This document shows, piece after piece, positions 53,439-61,995 of a stretch of DNA of 64,000 bases. The position numbers and the translations under genes were made by a program. The DNA comes from Achromobacter marplatensis (lineage in GTDB: Bacteria; Pseudomonadota; Gammaproteobacteria; Burkholderiales; Burkholderiaceae_B): positions 248,001 through 312,000 of the forward strand of contig NZ_NJIG01000007.1 in the NCBI RefSeq assembly GCF_002209535.1, read 5' to 3'. Below the pieces are notes generated by a model. That model was not told the origin of the DNA, made no database searches, and saw only the letters and a list, made by a program, of their open reading frames with translations. Each line of letters opens with the position of its first letter. Position 1 is the stretch's first letter.

Positions 53439-54379
53439 CGGCCTTGGATGCGCGCACCCGCGAGGCGGCGATTGAATGGCAGGTCTGTTTGTCCAGCGGG
53501 CAGGCCAGCGATGCGGACCGCGCGGCGTTTGATCGGTGGCTGGCGGAGAGCCCGAACCATGGCGCGGCGTGGCAGCGGCTGAATGCGGCGCTGAACGGTA
53601 CGTTGCATGCGTTGCGGCCGGGGCTGCTGGCCGATGGCGATGCGCTGCGGCGTTCGCTGGTGGGGCCGCAGCTGGCGCAGCGCCGGCGGCTGGGGAAGCT
53701 GGCGCTGGCGGGCGGGGCGCTGCTGCTGGGCGCGGGCGTGGCGGACCGCTATGTGCCGTTGCAATCCCTGGCGGCGGGCTATGTGACCCGCACCGGCGAG
53801 CGCCGATCGGTGGCCTTGCCGGACGGCAACACGATGGAGCTGGATGCGCGCAGCGCGGCGTCGTGGGAGGGGCCGCAGGTGGTGCGGGTGTCGGCGGGCG
53901 CGGCGATTTTTGAGGTCGAGGGCAGCCAGGGGCTGCAGGTGCGGCTGCCGCAAGGCGAGGTCAGGCTCGGCCAGGGGCGCGCCATGGTGCGCTGCGGGGC
54001 TGGGCGCAGCTTCTGTCTGGCCTTGAGCGGGGCCGCCAAGGTCACCACGCTGGCGGGCGTGCGCCAGCCCTTGGCGCCGGGGCAGAGCGTGTGGTTCGAT
54101 GCGCGGCAGGTGGATGCGGTGCAGAACGGCCAGGAACACGCCGCCGCTTGGCAGAACGGCGAATTGGAAGTCCATGACGAGCCGCTGCAAACCGTGGTGG
54201 ATGCGCTGGCCCGGTACCGGCCGGGCTGGTTGCGGATGTCGCCGCAGGCGGCGCGGCTGCGTGTGACGGGGCTGTTTCCGCTGGACGATGGCGACCGGGC
54301 ACTGGAGGCGCTGAGGAATACCTTGCCGATCCGGGTGCAGCGGTTGAGCGGCTGGTACGTGATGATCGATCTGGCCTGA
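53435..54379 (+). CDS. FecR-family anti-sigma factor (cassette 2)
   Basis: A 314-residue protein with the cytoplasmic sigma-binding domain (REAAIEWQVCLSSGQASDADRAAFDRWLAESPNHGAAW), a membrane segment near residues 88-105 (LGKLALAGGALLLGAGVA) and a periplasmic FecR domain (YVTRTGERRSVALPDGNTMELDARSAASW). It begins four bases before the end of the sigma gene. It transmits the receptor's signal to the sigma factor. Confidence 0.9.
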   Translation: MTALDARTREAAIEWQVCLSSGQASDADRAAFDRWLAESPNHGAAWQRLNAALNGTLHALRPGLLADGDALRRSLVGPQLAQRRRLGKLALAGGALLLGAGVADRYVPLQSLAAGYVTRTGERRSVALPDGNTMELDARSAASWEGPQVVRVSAGAAIFEVEGSQGLQVRLPQGEVRLGQGRAMVRCGAGRSFCLALSGAAKVTTLAGVRQPLAPGQSVWFDARQVDAVQNGQEHAAAWQNGELEVHDEPLQTVVDALARYRPGWLRMSPQAARLRVTGLFPLDDGDRALEALRNTLPIRVQRLSGWYVMIDLA

Positions 54380-54461
54380 ACTTTTTTACGCGCCGGGTGT
54401 TTTTTTGATGGCGCCGATGCACATACAGGGAACGCGTGCTCACGCATCCACGGAGTGTTCC

Positions 54462-56825
54462 ATGCTTTCCCTGAGGTTTCCGGCCGCCTGCGTCATCGCA
54501 GCCGCCGCCTGCACCGCCCATGCCCAGGCGCTGCGCCAATACGATTTGCCCGCGGGCCGGCTGGATGTGGCGCTGACCCAGATCGCGCGCATCGCGGGCG
54601 CGGTGATCTCGTTTCGGGCGGATCTGGTGGCGGGCAAGTCCGCGCCGGCCGTCTCCGGCCAGTTGTCCTTGGAAGAGGCCACCGCTCGCGCGCTGGCCGG
54701 CAGCGGGCTGGAGCTGCGGCGCACGCCGGACGGCAGCCTGACGGTGGCGCCGGCCAGCACGACGACGCTGGCGCCGGTGACGGTGGAAGCGGCCACGCTG
54801 GGCGTGACCGAAGGCACCCATTCCTACACCACGCCGGTCATGTCCACGGCCACCAAGTTCGCGCTGTCTCCGCGCGAGACGCCGCAGTCGGTCAGCGTGG
54901 TGACGCGCCAGCAGATCGAGGACCGGGGGTTTCAGTCGCTGGACGATGTGGCGCGTGATACGACCGGGCTGACCACGCGCCAGATCGGCGGCGGGGAACG
55001 CACGCAGTTCTTCTCTCGCGGTTTCGAGATCAGTTCGTTCCTGGCTGACGGGGTGCCGCTGGGCTACGACTACGACACGCAGGGCGTGGCGACGCTGGCC
55101 ATGTACGATCACGTCGAGGTGCTGCGCGGCGCGGCCGGCATGATGACGGGGGCCGGCAACCCCTCGGGCACGATCAACCTGGTGCGCAAGCGCGCCACGG
55201 CGGTGCCGCAGTTCTCGGTGACGGCCAGCGCCGGCAGTTGGGACAATTACCGGGGCGAGGTCGACGGCTCGGGCCCGCTGAACGAGGCCGGCACCCTGCG
55301 CGCCCGGGGCGTGGTGGCCTATCAGGATTCGAATACCTTCAAGAAGGCCTACGAGCACCAGCGCCAGCTTTTCTACGGCACCATCGAAGCCGATCTCACG
55401 GCCAACACCACGCTCAGCATCGGCGGTTACTACAACCGGGAAGACAACCCGGGCGCGGACTGGAATGGGCTGCCTACGCGCCGGGACGGCAGCTTCTATG
55501 ACTTCAATCGTTCGATCCGCTTGTCGCCGGACTGGGCCTATTGGAACAAGGAAAACACCAGCTTTTTCGCCGAGCTCGACCACCGTTTCGAGAACGGCTG
55601 GTCCGGCAAACTGACCGCCCGCACGCTGCGCGCCAAGATGAACATGCTGGGCAGCTATCTGTACCCCCTGGAAGACTCGACGTTCTTCGGGCAGGGGCTG
55701 GGCCAGTATGCCTATGACAAGACGCAGTACAGCGTGGACGGTTATCTGAGCGGCCCCTTCACGCTGCTGGGCCGCACGCATGAGCTGGTGCTGGGCGGCA
55801 GCTTCCTGAAGAACAAGGACGACGACGGCCCCGGCGGCTGGCCCTTGGACTACAACATGACGGTCGACCCGGAACACTGGGACTCCAGCGCCGTCGAGAA
55901 GCCCGCGTTCGTCTACCCCTGGTCGCGCAAGGGATACCAGCGCCAGATGAGCGGCTACGCCACCACCCGCCTGAGCCTTGCCGACCCGCTGACGCTGATG
56001 CTGGGCGCCCGGCTGGACTGGTATGAGTACGACATGACGCTGAAGTCCGGCGACTACGTCAGCCCGCCCGCGGACTATAAGGTCAAGCACGAGCTGACGC
56101 CCTACGCGGGCCTGATCTACGACCTGGACCGCCAGCATTCCGTCTACACCAGCTGGACCAGCGTGTTCCAGCCGCAGAGCAGCCAGTCAACCAGCGGCGC
56201 GCCGCTGGACCCGGTCATCGGCACCAATCTGGAGGCCGGGATCAAAGGGGAGTATTACGACGGCCGGCTCAACGCCAGCGCGGCGGTGTTCCAGATCCGC
56301 CAACGCAACCGTCCGGTTGCGCTGGCCACGTCCGAGTGCGGCCCGGGGGTAATCGAATGCTATGCGCCATCGGGCAAGGTGCAAAGCCGGGGGGTGGAGT
56401 TCGAAGTGGCGGGCGCGATCACGCCGGGTTGGCAGGTGTCGGCCGGCTATACGTACAACCAGTCCAAGTACCTGGAGGATTCGGGCAGCCTGCGGGCGGG
56501 CGCGGCCTACGACACGCAAACCCCGCGCCATCTGTTCAAGCTCTCGACCATGTACACCTTGCCGGGCGCGCTGAATGCGTGGCGCGTAGGCGGGGCGGTG
56601 CGCGTGCAGAGCGCGATCAGCTTGCCCGCCTACAACGTGCGCCAGCCCGGCTACAGCGTGTGGGATGCGGTGGTGGCATATCGGGCGTCGCCGAATCTGG
56701 ATCTGCGCTTGAACGTGTACAACCTGTTCGACAAGTATTACTACCAGGCGATCGGCAGCAACCAGGACAATAATCACTTCGGCGCGCCGCGGTCGTTTTT
56801 GTTGACGGCGAAGTACGCGTTCTAG
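54462..56825 (+). CDS. TonB-dependent siderophore receptor with signalling domain (cassette 2)
   Basis: A 787-residue outer-membrane receptor, ATG 54462 with GGAG nine bases upstream; the signal peptide ends CTAHAQ. STN domain: YDLPAGRLDVALTQIARIAGAVISFRADL. Plug: ETPQSVSVVTRQQIEDRGF and EVLRGAAGMMTGAGNPSGTINLV. The barrel ends GAPRSFLLTAKYAF with the terminal aromatic residue. It belongs to the FhuE/FpvA-like siderophore group; the ligand is unknown. Low similarity to the cassette 1 receptor suggests a different siderophore. Confidence 0.93.
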   Translation: MLSLRFPAACVIAAAACTAHAQALRQYDLPAGRLDVALTQIARIAGAVISFRADLVAGKSAPAVSGQLSLEEATARALAGSGLELRRTPDGSLTVAPASTTTLAPVTVEAATLGVTEGTHSYTTPVMSTATKFALSPRETPQSVSVVTRQQIEDRGFQSLDDVARDTTGLTTRQIGGGERTQFFSRGFEISSFLADGVPLGYDYDTQGVATLAMYDHVEVLRGAAGMMTGAGNPSGTINLVRKRATAVPQFSVTASAGSWDNYRGEVDGSGPLNEAGTLRARGVVAYQDSNTFKKAYEHQRQLFYGTIEADLTANTTLSIGGYYNREDNPGADWNGLPTRRDGSFYDFNRSIRLSPDWAYWNKENTSFFAELDHRFENGWSGKLTARTLRAKMNMLGSYLYPLEDSTFFGQGLGQYAYDKTQYSVDGYLSGPFTLLGRTHELVLGGSFLKNKDDDGPGGWPLDYNMTVDPEHWDSSAVEKPAFVYPWSRKGYQRQMSGYATTRLSLADPLTLMLGARLDWYEYDMTLKSGDYVSPPADYKVKHELTPYAGLIYDLDRQHSVYTSWTSVFQPQSSQSTSGAPLDPVIGTNLEAGIKGEYYDGRLNASAAVFQIRQRNRPVALATSECGPGVIECYAPSGKVQSRGVEFEVAGAITPGWQVSAGYTYNQSKYLEDSGSLRAGAAYDTQTPRHLFKLSTMYTLPGALNAWRVGGAVRVQSAISLPAYNVRQPGYSVWDAVVAYRASPNLDLRLNVYNLFDKYYYQAIGSNQDNNHFGAPRSFLLTAKYAF

Positions 56826-56869
56826 GCCTTGTTCAGGGACCCGGGATGCAGGTCCATTGCCCGAAAAGC

Positions 56870-56899
56870 ACAAGGGCCGCATAGGCATGCGGCCCTTGT
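56870..56899. terminator. Bidirectional terminator between receptor and Bug genes
   Basis: A perfect 13-bp stem (ACAAGGGCCGCAT / ATGCGGCCCTTGT) with a 4-nt loop, between the convergent receptor and Bug genes. Confidence 0.8.
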
Positions 56900-56912
56900 T
56901 GCCACAAACCCC

Positions 56913-57881
56913 TCAATTCGGCTTCAACTCAATATCCCGAGCCACCTTCCCCAGAAGCTCATAGTCCGTGCGTGCCCGTTCAGTGGCCTGCTGCGACGTA
57001 TTCCCGACGATCACCCAGCCCAGCTCCTTCAACTTGCGCTGCATCTCGGCATCCTTAAGGCTCGCAACCGCCGCCCCCTGTATCTTTTCAACGACCGCAG
57101 GCGGCGTGTCCTTGGGCGCAGCCAAACCAAACCAGCCGGTCGGAACCAGCCCCGTGATGCCCAGCTCCTTCGCCGTGGGCACTTGGGGATAACCGTCGAA
57201 CCGATAATCGCTGGTGACGAACAACGCAGTCGTCTTGCCCGACGTGACATACGGGATTTGCGAGGCGGCGTTGTCCATCATGGAATCCACGTGCCCGCCC
57301 AGAATGTCGTTGACGGCGGGCGCGGCCCCTTTGTAGCCCAGGATGCTCAGGTTCACTCCCGCCAGCTTGGCGAAGGCCGCCTGCGTCAGGTGCGCCTGGG
57401 TGCCGAGCCCGGCGTTCGCCGACGAGAGGCCGCCGGGCTTGGTGCTGCTTAACGCCTTGAACGCCGCATAATCCTGCGCCGGAAACTGCTTGCCCACGAC
57501 AAACACGAACGGGACTTCCACGGCGATCGATATCTGCGCCAGGTCCTCGACGGGGTTGTAGCGCAGCTTGTAGATGTGCGGATTGACGGCGATGGTGCCG
57601 CTTGCGCTGAGCAGTAGCGTATAGCCGTCGGGCGCGGCGCGCACGACGTGCTCGGTGGCGATCGAGCCGCCCGCGCCGGGTTTGCCGTCGACGATCACGG
57701 GCTGCCCCAGGCGCTTGGACATGGCTTCCGCCAGCAGGCGGGTCATCGTGTCGGACGCCGATCCCGGCGCGTAGGGGTAGATGATCGTGATCGGTTTGGC
57801 AGGGTAGGCGTCTGCGGCATGAGCCGGCGTCAGTCCCACCGAGAGCAGCAATGCGGTGATAGCGGTGCAAAGGCGTGTCAT
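56913..57881 (-). CDS. Bug-family solute-binding protein
   Basis: A 322-residue periplasmic protein: signal peptide MTRLCTAITALLLSVGLTPAHA, then YPAKPITIIYPYAPGSASDTMTRLLAEAM and the GKPGAGGSIATEHVV loop. It is co-directional with the GAF gene 12 bp upstream, and both diverge from the LysR gene. It binds a small carboxylate or related compound; the identity is unknown. Confidence 0.92.
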   Translation of the reverse strand: MTRLCTAITALLLSVGLTPAHAADAYPAKPITIIYPYAPGSASDTMTRLLAEAMSKRLGQPVIVDGKPGAGGSIATEHVVRAAPDGYTLLLSASGTIAVNPHIYKLRYNPVEDLAQISIAVEVPFVFVVGKQFPAQDYAAFKALSSTKPGGLSSANAGLGTQAHLTQAAFAKLAGVNLSILGYKGAAPAVNDILGGHVDSMMDNAASQIPYVTSGKTTALFVTSDYRFDGYPQVPTAKELGITGLVPTGWFGLAAPKDTPPAVVEKIQGAAVASLKDAEMQRKLKELGWVIVGNTSQQATERARTDYELLGKVARDIELKPN

Positions 57882-57893
57882 CGTTTTCTCTCC

Positions 57894-58415
57894 CTACGGG
57901 CGGGTGGTATGAATGATCTTTTGAATGAGGGGAATGGCCATCGCGGCGTACCCGCTCAGTTCCGGCAGCATGTCCTGGCGATACCAGCCGGCCTCGTGCA
58001 GCAGATTCAGCGATGCGATGGTCTGACCGTCCCATCGAACCGGCACGTTCACGGCGCTCTCGCAGCCGAGTGAATGGATGAGTTCATGGTCTGGAAATGC
58101 GCGCGCGCATTCCGCGCGGTCGACGCAGATCCGCGCTTTTCCCTCAAGCACGACCGTGGCGTAGAACTCGCTGTTTTCGCGGATGGGCTTGGCGCCGCCT
58201 GGCGGGTAGGCCTCGGGCTGGCTTGAGAAATACCGCCGGCTCTGCTCTGCCTCTCGATCCAGCACCAATACCGTGAACAGTCGATAGCCGATCCGCGCGG
58301 CCAGCGCGCGGGCCAGTGCCTGCAGTCCGCACTCGGGTTGGGGCGCGGCGGCCAGGGCCTGCGCCATGTCGCTTATCGCCCGCGCCTGGGCCATGCTTTC
58401 TGTTGCATTCGTCAC
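57894..58415 (-). CDS. GAF-domain protein
   Basis: A 173-residue single GAF domain (MAQALAAAPQPECGLQALARALAARIGYRLFTVLVLD ... GCESAVNVPVRWDGQTIASLNLLHEAGWY). It starts at a GTG (58415). No output domain is attached, so it may sense a small molecule alone or degrade one: free GAF proteins occur in some catabolic clusters. It is the first gene of an operon with a Bug protein, divergent from LysR. Confidence 0.83.
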   Translation of the reverse strand: MTNATESMAQARAISDMAQALAAAPQPECGLQALARALAARIGYRLFTVLVLDREAEQSRRYFSSQPEAYPPGGAKPIRENSEFYATVVLEGKARICVDRAECARAFPDHELIHSLGCESAVNVPVRWDGQTIASLNLLHEAGWYRQDMLPELSGYAAMAIPLIQKIIHTTRP

Positions 58416-58470
58416 CGCTTGCCCTCGTCTATCGGGAAAGGCATTTTGGCTGCCAATGCCATACGAGGCT

Positions 58471-58493
58471 AATGAATAAACCTGAGAGTTCCA
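58471..58493. promoter_or_regulatory. LysR-type operator, site 1
   Basis: AATGAATAAACCTGAGAGTT followed by CCAT, in the gap between the divergent GAF and LysR genes. The first 16 bp recur exactly at 61759-61774. Inner dyad AAACCT-G-AGAGTT is imperfect here. Confidence 0.65.
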
Positions 58494-58506
58494 TTACCAT
58501 TTCCGC

Positions 58507-59472
58507 ATGGACGCCACCTCGATCGACCCGCCCTGGACCCGCCGGCTCAAGCTTCGGCACTTGCAGGTGCTGGCCGCCCTGGAAACCGCTCGCAGCGTTA
58601 CCGGCGCCGCCAAAGCCATGCACATGACGCAGCCCGCGCTCTCGCACTGGCTGAGCGACATGGAAGACCTGGTCGGCACGCCGCTGTTCCTGCGCGGCCG
58701 GTCGCTTGAACTGACGGAAGCCGGGCGGGCGCTTTGGCGCTACGCATGCCGCGTGCTGGGCGACACTGCGCGCACCGGCGAGGAGATCGAAGCGGTCAAG
58801 GGCGGGGTGGCCGGCCATCTGCATATCGGCACCATTCTTTCCGCCGCGCCGGTCTTGCTGCCGCGCGCCATCGCCGCGCTGCACCAGCGTTCGCCCAATG
58901 TGCAGATCGAACTGGTCGAGGGCCTGCTTGAACCGCTGATTGAACGCGTGGAACGCCGCGAGATCGACCTCATCATCGGGCCGTTGGACGTGCGCGCCAG
59001 CCGCTCCGGCCTGTGCACCGAATGGCTGATGACCGACACCTTCAGCGTGGTGGCCCGGCGCGGACATCCGCTGGCGGAACTGGATGCGCCCTCCTGGGAG
59101 GACGCCCAGCGTTATCCGTGGATCTTGCCGCCGCTGGGCACGCTGTCACGCGCACGGCTGGATCAGGCCGTGGTGGATGCGGGCATGCCGCCCCCGAAGC
59201 CATCCGTCGAGACCAGTTCGCTGGTTGCGCTGTTGTCGATGCTGCAGGACCGCGACTACATCGCCACCTTGGCCAGTTCCGTCGCGCACATGTACGAACG
59301 GCTTCAGTTGATCAGCATCGTGCGCGCGCCGTCCCGCCTGGAGTTCGGTCCCATCGGCATGTTGTGGGCGGCCGACTCGCCCAGCATCGTGTTGCCGGCC
59401 TTGCGTGAAACGCTGCGCCAGGAGGCGCAGCGCACCTCCCAGGGCAGCGCCGCCAGCGACGCGGCTACTTGA
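58507..59472 (+). CDS. LysR-family transcriptional regulator
   Basis: A 321-residue LysR protein. N-terminal winged helix: LKLRHLQVLAALETARSVTG then AAKAMHMTQPALSHWLSDME. The effector domain begins VAGHLHIGTILSAAPVLLPRAI. It is divergent from the GAF-Bug operon, and its 3' end overlaps the convergent M24-hydrolase gene by 8 bp. The identical sequence before its own promoter and before the Bug-M24 operon suggests that it controls all of them. Confidence 0.92.
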   Translation: MDATSIDPPWTRRLKLRHLQVLAALETARSVTGAAKAMHMTQPALSHWLSDMEDLVGTPLFLRGRSLELTEAGRALWRYACRVLGDTARTGEEIEAVKGGVAGHLHIGTILSAAPVLLPRAIAALHQRSPNVQIELVEGLLEPLIERVERREIDLIIGPLDVRASRSGLCTEWLMTDTFSVVARRGHPLAELDAPSWEDAQRYPWILPPLGTLSRARLDQAVVDAGMPPPKPSVETSSLVALLSMLQDRDYIATLASSVAHMYERLQLISIVRAPSRLEFGPIGMLWAADSPSIVLPALRETLRQEAQRTSQGSAASDAAT

Positions 59473-60655
59473 CGGTCGCGTACTCCAGCGTCTTGGGCGT
59501 GTGGGTCAGCACGCGTGGCGTGCTTCCGACCACGACCGTGTCGTCCAGACGGAAGCCGCCGATGCCGTAGGCGTAGATGCCCGGCTCGGCCGAATACACC
59601 TCGTTGTCCAGCAAGGGGCGCTGGTTGAAGGCCATGTCTTCCGGGTACTCGTGGTGAATGATGCCCACGGCATGCCCGGTGCGATGGCGGATGAAGTCCG
59701 CGTACCCGGCCTTCTCGATCTCGGCCTGCGCGGCCGCGTCGATCGCGCAGACGGGGTTGCCCGTGCGCGCAGCGGCGATGCCCGCCTCGTTGGCCGCCTT
59801 GGCCGCGGACCACAGCCGCACCTGCTCGGCAGAGGGCGTGCCGCAGAACCAGGTGCGCTCGTTCTCGATCGTCAGGCCGTTCAAGCGCGGAATGACGATG
59901 TTCACCAACACGTCGCCTTCCTGGATCCGCGCGCCGCATGACGCGCCATCGCCATGCGGCGAGGCCGATGCGGGGCCACTCAAGGTCCAGCAGCGGATCA
60001 CCTCGAAATGCTCGCCCGGAAAGCGCTCGGCGGCCTCTTGCACAAACAGCGACGCCATGGCGAAGTCCAGTTCCTGCACCAGCCGGCCGGGCCGGATGTT
60101 CTCGCGGTAGCGGTCTTGAATCCAATCGGAGATGGACGCGGCGGCCGCCATCACGGCAAGCTCTTCGTCGTGCTTCTGCCAACGCAAGGCGCGGCACTCG
60201 GGCGTGGCGTTGCGCAAGACGATGTCGGGCAGGAAGCGCGCCAACTGCGCCAGCACCGGGCTGCCGCCTTCGACAGCGATACGCGACCGCGCCAGGCCTG
60301 CCGCTTTCAACCTGGCCGCCAGCACCTCGGGCAATTGGGTAATCAACGGCAGCCGGTTCTGCACGCGCGGATGCTCGGCGTAGTAGCTGATGTCGGTGAT
60401 CCAGACCTTGCCCTGTTCCTGCGAGAACTGCATGTGATGCGTGGACAGCTCGTTCATCACCAGGAAGGGCGTGCCGTTGCGGGGCACGACGGCAAAGATC
60501 GGCCGTTCCCAGGGCAAGACGTCGGTGTGAAAATTGGTGGCGAACTGGAAGAAGTCCGCCGACGTGAAGATGACGGCATCGACCGCCAGCTCGTCCATCA
60601 TGGACGTCATCTTGTCGAACCGGTATTGCCAGACAGCCTGGGTGAGTTTGGGCAT
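59465..60655 (-). CDS. M24-fold hydrolase (creatinase/Xaa-Pro peptidase superfamily)
   Basis: A 396-residue pita-bread-fold protein with a creatinase-like N-terminal domain and a C-terminal catalytic domain. The family histidine is kept (TGHAVGIIHHEYP) and one glutamate (VYSAEPGIY), but other metal ligands differ. The segment usually DxG...SDxTRT reads VNIVIPRLNGLTIENERT, so both aspartates are replaced, and the last glutamate is D (FRLDDTVVV). It is more likely a creatinase- or ectoine-hydrolase-like enzyme than a metallopeptidase. It follows a Bug protein gene by 22 bp, which suggests that it hydrolyses the imported compound. Confidence 0.85.
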   Translation of the reverse strand: MPKLTQAVWQYRFDKMTSMMDELAVDAVIFTSADFFQFATNFHTDVLPWERPIFAVVPRNGTPFLVMNELSTHHMQFSQEQGKVWITDISYYAEHPRVQNRLPLITQLPEVLAARLKAAGLARSRIAVEGGSPVLAQLARFLPDIVLRNATPECRALRWQKHDEELAVMAAAASISDWIQDRYRENIRPGRLVQELDFAMASLFVQEAAERFPGEHFEVIRCWTLSGPASASPHGDGASCGARIQEGDVLVNIVIPRLNGLTIENERTWFCGTPSAEQVRLWSAAKAANEAGIAAARTGNPVCAIDAAAQAEIEKAGYADFIRHRTGHAVGIIHHEYPEDMAFNQRPLLDNEVYSAEPGIYAYGIGGFRLDDTVVVGSTPRVLTHTPKTLEYATVK

Positions 60656-60677
60656 GGTGTGTCCTTTGTCGTGGTGT

Positions 60678-61667
60678 TCAGTCGTTGCTCAAGCCCAGCT
60701 GGCGAATCAGCGGGCCCCAGGTGGCGCTATCGCGCGCGGTCCATTCGGCTACGGTCTCGGGTGACGAGGGCAGGGGCTCAAGCTGAAGCTCCTGCAGACG
60801 CGCCTTGACCGCGGGATCGTCGAAGAAGCGCCGGGTCTCGGCGTTGAGGCGCGCAATGGCCTGCGGCGGCGTGCCCTTGGGCGCCACCAGCGCATACCAG
60901 CCCGGCATCGGAAAATCCTTGAAGCCCAGTTCGGCCAGCGTGGGCACGTCCGGCACGCTTGCCGCGCGCTTGTTGCCCACCACGGCCAACGGCACCACCT
61001 TGCCCGCATTGGCCTGCACGGCGCCCGTGTTCAGCACGTCGGCCATCACCTGGGTCTGGTTGGCCATCACGCTGGTCAGCCCGGCAGCCGCGCCGTTGTA
61101 CGGGACATGCGTGAGCTTCATGCCCGTCTTCTGCGCCAGCATCTCCACGACCAGATGCGTGGAATTGCCCTTACCCGCCGATGCGAAATTCAGCGACTCG
61201 GGTTCGGCCTTGGCGCGGGCGACCAGTTCGTCCAGCGACCGGATCCCCGTCTGCGTACCGGCGACCAGCAAGAAGGGCGTATTCACCAAGAGGCTGACGC
61301 CGTCGAAATCCCGCGCCGGCTCATACGGCATGTTCTTGTACATATGCGGGTTGAAGGCCAGGTACGACACCCCGCTGACCAGCACCGTGTACCCGTCGGC
61401 CGGCTGCTTGGCGACGTAGCTGGATGCCAGGATGCCGTTGGCGCCCGGCCGGTTCTCAACGACCACCGGCGTCTTGAGCTGCCGTGCCAGGTAGTCCGCC
61501 CACAAGCGGCCGATCACATCCGTGCCGCCGCCGGCGGCCTGCGGCACGACCAGCTTGATAGGCTTGTCCGGATAATCGGCGGCGGCGCCTGCGCTGACGC
61601 CTGCGAAAAGCAAGAGCGCGATCCCTGCTGCTACGCAGCGGGTGCGTCCCGGTACTGTCCTCAACAT
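60678..61667 (-). CDS. Bug-family solute-binding protein
   Basis: A 329-residue periplasmic protein; ATG 61667 is chosen because GGGGA lies six bases upstream, and an ATG at 61688 is possible. The signal peptide (CVAAGIALLLFAGVSAGAAA) precedes YPDKPIKLVVPQAAGGGTDVIGRLWADYL and the ENRPGANGILASSYV loop. It is the first gene of an operon with the M24-fold hydrolase, with a LysR-type site upstream. Confidence 0.92.
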   Translation of the reverse strand: MLRTVPGRTRCVAAGIALLLFAGVSAGAAADYPDKPIKLVVPQAAGGGTDVIGRLWADYLARQLKTPVVVENRPGANGILASSYVAKQPADGYTVLVSGVSYLAFNPHMYKNMPYEPARDFDGVSLLVNTPFLLVAGTQTGIRSLDELVARAKAEPESLNFASAGKGNSTHLVVEMLAQKTGMKLTHVPYNGAAAGLTSVMANQTQVMADVLNTGAVQANAGKVVPLAVVGNKRAASVPDVPTLAELGFKDFPMPGWYALVAPKGTPPQAIARLNAETRRFFDDPAVKARLQELQLEPLPSSPETVAEWTARDSATWGPLIRQLGLSND

Positions 61668-61758
61668 GTCATCCCCATGAATCATCAACTGCGTCGCGAC
61701 TGGACGGCGGCTTTTGAAGCCTGCGAGAGGATTATGGGGAGATCGGGCATGTCAGCCC

Positions 61759-61782
61759 AATGAATAAACCTGAGGTTTCCAT
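61759..61782. promoter_or_regulatory. LysR-type operator, site 2
   Basis: AATGAATAAACCTGAG as at 58471, continued by GTTTCCAT. The inner dyad AAACCT-G-AGGTTT (61766-61778) is perfect. It lies about 90 bp before the Bug gene of the M24 operon. Confidence 0.65.
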
Positions 61783-61890
61783 AAGCGTTTTGGCATGATG
61801 GGACGCCGTGGGCGCCGCAGCGTCGCGACCGTTGCAGGCTTGAAGGCGACCGATAGGGCATCAGGCGATGCGTCCTGCGGGCTAGGCCGA

Positions 61891-61976
61891 AATCAGCTCA
61901 GAATCAGACCGTTTCAGCTCAATCCGCTTCGAAATCAGCTCAATATTGAGCTGATTCCTGATAAATTGAGCTGATT
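61891..61976. promoter_or_regulatory. Operator array before the Fic gene
   Basis: Five copies of a half-site near ATCAGCTCAAT: 61891-61900, 61912-61923, 61933-61944, and inverted at 61945-61956 and 61964-61976. The third and fourth form a perfect 24-bp palindrome centred at 61944/61945. The array ends 19 bp before the Fic start codon; the winged-helix part of the Fic protein is a likely binder. Confidence 0.65.
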
Positions 61977-61995
61977 CAGTCGCCGCCAACGCCCC

